NCBI GenBank assembly: GCA_965219515.1
Contig: OZ244776.1
Span: 2,666,001-2,730,000, forward strand
From: Ilyomonas sp965219515
GTDB taxonomy: Bacteria > Bacteroidota > Bacteroidia > Chitinophagales > Chitinophagaceae
Length of the DNA: 64,000 nucleotides
Reading direction: 5' to 3'
Shown here: piece after piece, positions 57,600-64,000 of the stretch
How the letters are laid out: every line of letters begins with the position of its first letter
How positions within the stretch are numbered: the first letter of the stretch is position 1
Translations under genes and position numbers: made by a program
The notes under the pieces: model-generated
The model's database searches: none
What the model was told of the DNA's origin: nothing
Seen by the model: only the letters and a program-made list of their open reading frames with translations

Positions 57600-59392
57600 T
57601 TATGGCTTTAAATTTTTGAATAAATAAATGTTGTTTGATTCGCCTGAAATCTTTTGTGAACTATTCGTAAACTTATTAGAAGCAAGGCTGTGTAACTTTA
57701 AATTACCACTGTCAGCAATGTTCACCCCACCCAATTGCAACAACGTATAAAAAACAGACTCTGCTGAAGAAACAGGCTTATTTTTATTCATCTGCAAAAC
57801 ATTAGCAATAGCCGGTTGTTCTTCTCTTGATTTATCTGAAAGCCAGATAAACAATGGCACATGTGCTGTATAATAAGTTGGAGTTGCTGAATGTATAAAC
57901 AATCGTTTACCGTCATCATCTAAATTCTCGCCATGGTCTGAAATAAACAGTAATGAACTGTTTGCATCTGCTGCTTTCAATTCGTTGATAATAACATGAA
58001 GAATATAGTCATTGTACAAAATTGAATTGTCATATTCACTAATAAGTTCATCCAAAGTTCGATTGTTAAATACTTTCACACCGTTGGCATCTGTTGGTTC
58101 AAAAATATTAAATTGGGGAGGATATCTGAGTTTATAATCCCAATGATGCCCATTAAATGAATGACAACAAACACATCCTTTTTTTCATTTTGAAGTAACG
58201 AATGTAAAGGTTGCAATACCGATTCATCATATAAACCTTTGGTTAAAAACTTCTGTTCACTGGTTACTGTGTTGTTGGCATAGAGAGTTGTATCTGCATC
58301 GGCTGTATGAAACTTTGCAAAGTTTGTTTTTACACCACCATCTTGATTGCTTATCCATGCAGTGTAAAAGCCAGCTTCTTTAAAAGCCGCTATTACACTC
58401 TTTTCCTTTAAGTGATTATTGAAATTATAAACCCATGCTCTTGTAATCAGAAAAGGAACAGATTTGAAAGTAATAGGGGCGCCAGTGGCAACATCACTAA
58501 AGCTAAATATATTTTGCTCTTGATTTAAATAAGGGGAAGTGTTTCTGTTGTAACCATTAATAGCCCAGTGGTCATATCTGGAAGATTCGCCAATGACCAA
58601 CACTTGTACCATTCTACCTTGTCTGCTATTGGTTTTGCGAGCATTAAAAGCGAATGATGCAGTGTTCGTTAAATAGTTTCTTTCTAATCGGTGTGTTTTC
58701 CATATTGAATAGTTATTGATGAAAATTCCAAAAGGATAAAACTGTGGCAATTCTGTTTTAAACAAGACAGTGATATTTTGCGGCTTGTTTGCTGACATAA
58801 AAAGCGACGAGAAAAAGATAATCGCTGAAACGACTGAAATCAATACCGCCTTTCTAAATGAGATGACAGCAGGCAGCCGTTTTGTAAGCCTCCATGTGAA
58901 GTAGAAGAATCCGCAACAACAAACCAAAAGCAGTATCAGCTTATAACCTAAAAGTTCATAAGCTTCTCTGAACGTTGAATTGAAAACGCTATTCATTATT
59001 TCCGGATTGATATTTTCATGCACAATCAGGAAAGGCAAAAACAAAATGGGTGTTATACAGCAGTAAAACGCAATCAAGAAATAATAAGCCTTCAGTTTTC
59101 TACAAAAAATAAAAAGGGGTATAACAATGAAACATTGTATCAGTAAGAGATTGAGAATAATTTGTAATAAGCTTTTATCAGATAAAAAAGGGATTTGTGG
59201 TGAAAGAATTAAGAGCGACAGGATGAATAGAATCCCATAATAAATCAGATACCTTTTATGAAAAGAAGCCGAAGAATCTTTTGCCATACTTTCACTCAAT
59301 AAATAACCTTTTCGCTTTATAAGCTTTAGTTTAATTGATACAAACCTTTGAACAAGATTTCGAGTCCAGCTATCATTCAAAATTGCATGCAA
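57600..59392 (-). pseudogene. Frameshifted phosphoethanolamine transferase (EptA-like)
   Basis: Two frames together make one EptA-type enzyme. Upstream part: five membrane helices, then VLVIGESSRYDHWAINGYNR (alkaline-phosphatase-fold nucleophile region), up to VFVVIHLMG. Downstream part: in the other frame HHWDYKLRYPP, FEPTDANG, then ISDHGENLDDDG and HVPLFIWLSD. The canonical HLMGxHWDY is restored if one G is added to GGG at 58149-58151, so a single-base deletion (or sequencing error) splits the gene. The ATG at 59287 (MAKDSSASFHKR) is the best start; a TTG extends to the stated end. Such enzymes add phosphoethanolamine to lipid A. PhyH follows. Confidence 0.85.
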
Positions 59393-59495
59393 AATTATCT
59401 AAAATACCCCTTAACAGTGTTTGTCTAAATTTTTAGATTTAATGTAGTTATATACATGATAAGGCAAAAGTTTGGCTAAAAAAAGATAAAGTCGA

Positions 59496-60419
59496 TTATT
59501 GTTTCTTTTTCAATTCTTTCACCTCTGTTTCCAGTGTTTCTATCTTTTTGTTTTGCTCTATCATGTAAAGCGTTAATTCTTCAATTTTTCGTAATAAAGT
59601 AGATTGAGTATTTCCCAAGTCAATACCATCTTTCTCTACTTCAGCAGCCGAAGGCACATCTGGCAAATGCTTATTGTCTTTAACAAAACGCTCAACGGTA
59701 GAAAGAGACTTCAAATTGTAAGAAGAATCAAATACATAATCTGACCAGCCTGTCTGAATCACCACTACTTTTTGCGCAGTTACAGTTCCTTTTACGGCAA
59801 GCAGCGATTGCGGATTGGTGGTGCCAATGCCGATTGAACCAGCCTTATCATAGATGGCGCTGTTTACACTTGAGGTTGCAGAGTTATATTTCGGTAGATA
59901 GCCGGCAGTAGGTGAAGAAGATAGTAAATAGTTCTGACCTGTTACCCATGATTGGGTGGCTAAATTGGAGCCATTGTATGTTGGAAGATTTGAAAATTTT
60001 ACATTGCCATTGCCTGCAGCAATGTATAAAGATGAAGGACCTTGCGACATGAGTATCGCATCACCAGGAGCTGCAGCCGTTCCCCAATAATTCCAACCAT
60101 CAGTTAGAGCGAGAAGTACACCGCCAGCATTATAGTTGAGATTTGAGCTGGCATCAGGTCTTGATATATACAACATGGAAGCACTTCCATTGCCAACAGG
60201 TGGTGTGATATCGATTCTATTATGTGTAATTAGCCAACCCGTCTGCATTTTTTCTCCAACCCCCCAGCTAGTGCTATAGCCATTGAAACCATAAAAACTT
60301 CCGGTAAAACTTTTGTTAGCGGTGATGGTTTGCACACCATCTGTGGTTACATAATTACTTTGTGAAAATGTTGTTACAAACAACAAAACAGAAAAACAAG
60401 AAAGAATCGCTTTTTTCAT
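59496..60419 (-). CDS. Secreted fibre-like protein with C-terminal coiled coil
   Basis: 307 residues with a signal peptide (MKKAILSCFSVLLFVTTFSQ). The middle part resembles phage-tail/fibre-like repeats (GSIGIGTTNPQSLLAVKGTV is the common Bacteroidota fibre motif). The C-terminus has the block VKDNKHLPDVPSAAEVEKDG, then a coiled coil with EELTLYMIEQNKKIETLETE and VKELKKKQ. Proteins of this form are abundant in Bacteroidota and are of unknown function, perhaps trimeric surface fibres. The tail resembles an intramolecular chaperone region, though the cleavage motif is not evident. Confidence 0.75.
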   Translation of the reverse strand: MKKAILSCFSVLLFVTTFSQSNYVTTDGVQTITANKSFTGSFYGFNGYSTSWGVGEKMQTGWLITHNRIDITPPVGNGSASMLYISRPDASSNLNYNAGGVLLALTDGWNYWGTAAAPGDAILMSQGPSSLYIAAGNGNVKFSNLPTYNGSNLATQSWVTGQNYLLSSSPTAGYLPKYNSATSSVNSAIYDKAGSIGIGTTNPQSLLAVKGTVTAQKVVVIQTGWSDYVFDSSYNLKSLSTVERFVKDNKHLPDVPSAAEVEKDGIDLGNTQSTLLRKIEELTLYMIEQNKKIETLETEVKELKKKQ

Positions 60420-60581
60420 AACAGTTACAATTTGTGGTCTATCAGATGATTAATATAAACAAATTCCTTTAATGCTTTATAACAAGAGTCAATGCCGCTT
60501 ATTATATTCTTTAGCAGTCACTTCGAGAACAACACCAATTAATATTTTGTGTATGGAATAAGGTTAAACGCTCAATCACAT

Positions 60582-61547
60582 TCATAACTTTTTTACTTCC
60601 ACCATTTTTTCAACGCTCACTTCAATGGGCACTTCTCGTCCCATTACCTGCATTGTACCTTCTAAGTTTGATGTTGCTTTTTCATTTACTACTATTCCCG
60701 TTACAGTGTTTAATTTGTAGTTGCTTTTGCTTTTGCCTTTTAAGTTTGCCATTGCTTCTGCACCCATGATTTGTGTTTTGCCACTGCTGCTTACCAGTTC
60801 GGAAGAAGCAGTTATTTTAGCCATATTATCATCTACGTCATCCAGTTGATAATGTGTTGTGCCTTTAATTGGAAATGGTGTTGTTTCCGTTGTTTCTTTT
60901 GTCCAGTCATCTCCTGGTTGTATGGAATGCGAAGGGAACAAACTTGCGTTGGCACCCACATTACTTTTGATAAAGCTTTCTCCCAGCATAGAAGCCAGTT
61001 TACTTTGCAATTCTTTACTTTCTTCCTCATTGGTTTGTGGCAGTTGAGCAGTGATGTGATCGGCTATTTCCTTATAACCACCTACTGACAACAACTCACC
61101 TTTTTGATTGATGGTAATGGTAATTGACTGATCTTTTAAAGCTGATAAAAGTTTCTCATTATCATTAAACGAGTATTTGTTATCGGCATCCATTTCTTCG
61201 GTTGCAGCTCCTTTTTTTGCAACGGTATGCAGCTTTTTATAAGTAATTTGTACTACATACTTATTGGCTGTGTCTGCTATTACCCGGTACAACAAACCTA
61301 TGTTTGATACATTGTTATTGTTTATTTTTTTACCGTCAAAATCAACGGTTACAGCAGTTGTATTGTTGATGGTATAATAATATTGATCTCCTGCTTTTAA
61401 GTGTAACCCGAAGGTATAATTTGCAGCTGATGACGTACCATTTGCTGAGTGATTTTGGTTTTTGTTTTTGTCCTGATGACAAGCAATGAATAAAAAAATA
61501 ATCGAACATGAGAATACATAAAACTGAAAAGTTGAAAGTTTGAACAT
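60582..61547 (-). CDS. DUF6263 family lipoprotein
   Basis: 321 residues from the ATG giving a lipoprotein signal (MFKLSTFQFYVFSCSIIFLF then IAC, lipid attachment in FIACHQDK). A TTG six codons earlier is possible. The mature part has GLHLKAGDQYYYTINNTTAV, VQITYKKLHTV, DDWTKETTETTPFPIKGTTH and a final GTMQVMGREVPIEVSVEKMV, the pattern of the DUF6263 family. Function unknown. Followed on the same strand by the fibre-like protein gene after a 160-base gap. Confidence 0.78.
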   Translation of the reverse strand: MFKLSTFQFYVFSCSIIFLFIACHQDKNKNQNHSANGTSSAANYTFGLHLKAGDQYYYTINNTTAVTVDFDGKKINNNNVSNIGLLYRVIADTANKYVVQITYKKLHTVAKKGAATEEMDADNKYSFNDNEKLLSALKDQSITITINQKGELLSVGGYKEIADHITAQLPQTNEEESKELQSKLASMLGESFIKSNVGANASLFPSHSIQPGDDWTKETTETTPFPIKGTTHYQLDDVDDNMAKITASSELVSSSGKTQIMGAEAMANLKGKSKSNYKLNTVTGIVVNEKATSNLEGTMQVMGREVPIEVSVEKMVEVKKL

Positions 61548-61617
61548 ATCAATTATTTGACACAACCTATGTAACCTATAAATTGTTTAATCTTAAAAAA
61601 TCACTTTCTTTCTCCGC

Positions 61618-61685
61618 AAGTTGAATATACCATACCGCAATGTCCCTTACCTATCGCACAAAAAAGCCATTGAAGGAGACATTGC
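61618..61685 (+). repeat. REP-like palindrome copy 1 (interrupted by IS110)
   Basis: Starts AAGTTGAATATACCATACCG and contains the arm CCGCAATGTC and the opposite arm GACATTGC, where the sequence stops matching the other copies because the IS110 element begins. The lost end (GGAGAAAAGAAG) is found again at 62952, behind the element. The unit is 69 bases in the copies at 63114 and 63932. Confidence 0.9.
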
Positions 61686-61714
61686 CTTTACTTTGATTTT
61701 ATAGAAAGAGAGGG

Positions 61715-61880
61715 TAAATTACAAAAGGAAAAGACAGAGGTGAACTACAGACATTGCCAGTTGTTCCAAGCAACTATTCTTCGCATTAGTCCTCTGCCTT
61801 TTCCTTTGTTTTCGATTGATTCGGTACCAAATAGAATGTTAGGTTTCCAGACCTGTTAAAGGCTTTAGTACCACATCAAT
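61715..61880 (+). ncRNA. IS110 bridge RNA (limits approximate)
   Basis: Two bulged stem-loops. Target loop: stem 61724-61740 with 61791-61808 (17 bp, one mismatch), inner hairpin AGTTG/CAACT (61759-61775). Its 5' side AGACATTGC (61749-61757) equals the left target. Its 3' side TTCTTCGC (61777-61784) pairs with the right target GCGGAGAA, with one G-U. Donor loop: stem GGTACCAA/TTAGTACC (61823-61872), inner hairpin AGGT/ACCT. Its 5' side ATAGAATG (61831-61838) equals the right end of the element (62943-62950). Its 3' side TAAAGGC (61857-61863) pairs with core plus left end GCCTTTA (61684-61690). This reproduces the bridge RNA layout known from IS621. Transcription is inferred. Confidence 0.85.
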
Positions 61881-61908
61881 CTTTTTCTTTATTCTGTAAA
61901 TCAAATGT

Positions 61909-62913
61909 ATGCAAAAAGAGTATTCCGTTTTCATCGGACTTGACGTTTCAAAAGACAAGCTTGATTACTGCATCACCACAAAAGCAGACACACAACATCA
62001 GTTTGGCATCGTGGCAAACAAGGCTAAAGACATCAATTCATTTTTAAAAGCCATTGGTAAAAAACACAGTAAAGAAAGCATTCTGTTCTGCCTGGAGAAC
62101 ACAGGCGTTTACAGCATGCCGCTCTGCTACTGGCTGCAGGCAAACGGCTTTGACTATTGGGTGGTATCAGCCCTTCAGATCAAGCGCTCCAAAGGCATCA
62201 CCCGCGGTAAAACAGACAAGAGTGATGCAAGGGACATTGCTCTCTATGCAATGACTCATCTGCGTGGGCTTAGGCTATCAAAGCTGCCTGAGAACGACTT
62301 TGTGGAACTCAGACTATTATTGGCTGAGAGAGACAAAATAGTAAAAACCATCAGCCTCTTTCAAACCACGGAAGAGAACAAAACCTTCCTGCCCAAAGAA
62401 GTGCTGCAAACCACTTTGGCTCACAACAGGCAGATGATGAGCTTTCTGAAAAAACAGCTCAAACAAATCGATGCTTCCATTAGCCAACTCGTTGCCCGCA
62501 ATCCTACTTTTAAACAGCAGGATGAACTGCTGCAGAGTATACCAGGCGTGGGCAGACAAACGGCAGCCACTTTCATTGCCTACACGCAGGCATTTACCTT
62601 GTTTAAGACGCACCGTCAGTTTGCCTGCTTTGCAGGTGTGGCGCCGTTCGAGTACTCGTCAGGATCGAGTGTCAGAGGCAGAACGAAAGTGAGCCAGCTG
62701 GCAAACAAGAAGGTAAAAACACTGCTGAACATGGCAGCCTTATCGGCTAAGAAATGGGATTCGCAGATCAAAGAATATTACGAGCGAAAAGTGGCGGAAG
62801 GAAAGAACAAAATGCTTGTCCTGAATAACGTCCGGTGCAAGCTCATCAGCCGCGCTTTTGCTGTCATTCAACGAGATTCTCCCTTCGTCAATACACTCAA
62901 AGCCATCAGCTGA
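61909..62913 (+). CDS. IS110 family recombinase/transposase
   Basis: 334 residues, full length. N-terminal RuvC-like DEDD domain with D12 (FIGLDVSKDKLDY), E63 (FCLENTGVYS), D103 and D106 (KTDKSDARD). A coiled-coil linker follows (about 138-200). The C-terminal Transposase_20 domain has the helix-hairpin-helix IPGVGRQTAATF at 211-222 and the serine cluster EYSSGSSVRGRT that holds the catalytic Ser. With the bridge RNA it would recombine the circular element with its target at the GC core. Reading frame intact, so the element may be active. Confidence 0.95.
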   Translation: MQKEYSVFIGLDVSKDKLDYCITTKADTQHQFGIVANKAKDINSFLKAIGKKHSKESILFCLENTGVYSMPLCYWLQANGFDYWVVSALQIKRSKGITRGKTDKSDARDIALYAMTHLRGLRLSKLPENDFVELRLLLAERDKIVKTISLFQTTEENKTFLPKEVLQTTLAHNRQMMSFLKKQLKQIDASISQLVARNPTFKQQDELLQSIPGVGRQTAATFIAYTQAFTLFKTHRQFACFAGVAPFEYSSGSSVRGRTKVSQLANKKVKTLLNMAALSAKKWDSQIKEYYERKVAEGKNKMLVLNNVRCKLISRAFAVIQRDSPFVNTLKAIS

Positions 62914-63113
62914 TTCTTATTAATTTTTATTTGGTAGTTAAGATAGAATGCGGAGAAAAGAAGATAAAGCATCCCCAATCTTGTGTCCTATGCTGTAGGC
63001 TGTTTTTGAGCTGTTCACAAATCCACTTTTATCATCACTTACTCTGCCAGCGCCTAAAATTACTAACAATGGTAGTGGCTAAACTATTATTGGGCGAACC
63101 GGAAGCCTGTGTA

Positions 63114-63182
63114 AAGTTGAATATACAACACCGCAATGTCCCTTGCCTACCGCACAAAAAGCCATTGAAGGAGACATTGCGG
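63114..63182 (+). repeat. REP-like palindrome copy 2
   Basis: 69-base unit beginning AAGTTGAATATAC, with arms CCGCAATGTC and GACATTGCGG (10 bp, perfect), and CCTT/AAGG continuing the stem after an offset. Closely similar to copies 1 and 3. Uninterrupted, and followed by GGAGAAGAAAAAAAG, which resembles the right flank of the IS110 target. Confidence 0.9.
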
Positions 63183-63257
63183 AGAAGAAAAAAAGATACA
63201 TAAAATTCATCAAAGTTCATTGTGTAAAATTAATAGTTTACATGAACGTTCTTTTCT

Positions 63258-63287
63258 CCGCAATGTCTCCGTCCCGGGACATTGCGG
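63258..63287. repeat. Compact REP palindrome next to the RAYT gene
   Basis: CCGCAATGTC-TCCGTCCCGG-GACATTGCGG, a perfect 10-bp stem with the arms of the longer copies but a ten-base loop. It lies 30 bases behind the RAYT stop. Its minus strand gives the uninterrupted form of the IS110 target. Confidence 0.9.
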
Positions 63288-63316
63288 TCTCCCACAATCA
63301 ACCTTTCACCAAACAC

Positions 63317-63904
63317 TCATCGTACCCCATTTGTCAAATCAATATCCTCAAGCTCTGTAAAGCTTATTACCTGATATACACCCTGCTTATGCAAAATATA
63401 GAAACCACCCGAACTATGTACATATTCCTCCGGCAACTTAGCCAGTGCATTTCCCTTACAAGGATTCCAGTGCATATAGTCTAATTTCTGTTCAATAAAT
63501 TTTACCGTGCGGCACTGCTTCCAGTCAAAGGAAGGCTCAAACACACCATACTTCTTTCCTTGTTTTCGCTCTGTATTATTCAGCCCTTTTTGCAGTTCTT
63601 CCAGTACCAATATCTTTTTTTTCTCTTCCAGCCGCTTCACTAAATCATACGCCATGAAGCGCTTGCCATTGGCAACCATTGTATTGATGGATTGGCCGGT
63701 ATTTCTAAATGCAATCAGTGCATGAACATGACTTGGCATAATCACATAACCAATGATGTAATGACCTTGTGCCTTCAGATAATCAAACCACTTATAAACA
63801 ACATCATATCCATTGCAGATATGAAATAGCGGCAACCATTTAGTACAGGTAAAGGTGATGAAATAGACACCCTCCTTATCAGTTATTTCTTTACGAACCG
63901 GCAT
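63317..63904 (-). CDS. REP-associated tyrosine transposase (RAYT)
   Basis: 195 residues of the Y1/HUH TnpA-REP family. HUH pair H59-x-H61 in YVIMPSHVHALIAF, N-terminal GVYFITFTCTKWLPLF, and the catalytic Tyr in KLDYMHWNPCKG near residue 148, followed by ALAKLPEEYVHSSG. RAYTs nick single-stranded REP hairpins and are thought to have spread them. REP units flank the gene on both sides (63258 and 63932), the usual REPtron layout. The gene is complete. Confidence 0.93.
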   Translation of the reverse strand: MPVRKEITDKEGVYFITFTCTKWLPLFHICNGYDVVYKWFDYLKAQGHYIIGYVIMPSHVHALIAFRNTGQSINTMVANGKRFMAYDLVKRLEEKKKILVLEELQKGLNNTERKQGKKYGVFEPSFDWKQCRTVKFIEQKLDYMHWNPCKGNALAKLPEEYVHSSGGFYILHKQGVYQVISFTELEDIDLTNGVR

Positions 63905-63931
63905 TGTAGGAAAGAGAATGATTTACTTAAC

Positions 63932-64000
63932 AAGTTGAATATACCATACCGCAATGTCCCTTGCCTATCGCACAAAAAGCCATTGAAGGAGACATTGCCT
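63932..64000 (+). repeat. REP-like palindrome copy 3 at the window edge
   Basis: 69-base unit nearly identical to copy 1, lying 27 bases before the RAYT start codon. It ends GACATTGCCT, while the intact palindromes read GACATTGCGG; the CT equals the first two bases of the IS110 left end. Confidence 0.88.

Larger units (their letters stand above)
61686..62951 (+). mobile_element. IS110 family insertion sequence inserted in a REP palindrome
   Basis: 1266 bases including one copy of the core dinucleotide GC. Left end CTTTACTTTGATTTTATAG, right end AAGATAGAAT followed by GC. Joining the flanks (GACATTGC + GGAGAAAAGAA) gives 19 bases identical to the minus strand of the REP palindrome at 63249-63267, so the empty site is known. 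As expected for IS110, there are no terminal inverted repeats and no target duplication. The long left non-coding end carries a structured RNA and the right non-coding end is very short. The ends are set independently by the guide matches of that RNA. Confidence 0.88.

Noticed and set aside
62835..63203. Plus-strand frame running from the IS110 gene through REP copy 2
   Set aside because: It crosses the IS end and the palindrome, has no domain, and its first part overlaps the transposase gene in another frame.
1..64000. CRISPR arrays, rRNA and complete tRNA genes, prophage structural genes
   Set aside because: No regularly spaced repeats, rRNA segments or complete tRNA cloverleaf were recognised on either strand; repeats found are REP units, tandem words or gene duplications.

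Overview
The window looks like chromosomal DNA of a Bacteroidota bacterium, most likely a member of the Chitinophagales/Chitinophagaceae (lineage inferred from gene content, not measured). Supporting signs are type IX secretion (T9SS) C-terminal sorting domains, SusC/BtuB-style TonB receptors, lipoproteins, start codons without Shine-Dalgarno sequences, and several promoters with the Bacteroidota -7 box TAnnTTTG. Most of the window is housekeeping and envelope DNA. Accessory islands lie at 12-18 kb, 28-31 kb, 44-46 kb and 54-64 kb.

Layout. 0-8.2 kb: GNAT acetyltransferase, YcxB-like protein, secreted M14 peptidase, DUF6526 protein, superoxide dismutase, a lipoprotein, the rpmH-rnpA-yidD cluster and murI. 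8.3-11.9 kb: a Met-rich secreted protein and a minus-strand operon LiaF-like / DUF4288 / LytS-type kinase / LytTR regulator. 12-18 kb: a secreted esterase and two tandem delta-60 repeat beta-propeller proteins with T9SS tails, plus the decayed tail of a third copy. 18-21 kb: divergent GH16 and GH5 beta-glucanases and a HODM/DUF3445 protein. 21.5-27.9 kb: fatty-acid desaturase with a CFA-synthase-like methyltransferase, a membrane patatin phospholipase with a small membrane partner, and aldose epimerase. 28-31.7 kb: DUF5131 + TcmP pair, a PA0069-type radical SAM protein and a 2H phosphoesterase. 31.8-43.9 kb: cobalamin riboswitch and TonB receptor, marC, MazG-like, YihY, DUF3810, tsaD, a lipocalin-like lipoprotein and tamB. 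43.9-45.0 kb: an IS630 element with a -1 frameshift site. 45-54 kb: outer-membrane barrel, a 1591-residue T9SS adhesin-like protein of mosaic base composition, and an NmrA/SDR/AraC operon. 54-61.5 kb: gene decay (TonB receptor fragment, transposase fragment, frameshifted phosphoethanolamine transferase) among an acyltransferase, a PhyH dioxygenase and two envelope proteins. 61.6-64 kb: REP palindromes with their RAYT transposase, and an IS110 element inserted into one of the palindromes.

The most striking result is at 61.7-63.0 kb. The non-coding left end of the IS110 element folds into two bulged stem-loops. Their internal loops match, piece by piece, the sequence of the insertion site (first loop) and of the element's own two ends (second loop). 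This is the architecture of an IS110 bridge RNA. The matches also fix the element's ends to the base (core GC), show that its target is the arm of the local REP palindrome, and predict a second insertion starting at the last two bases of the window.
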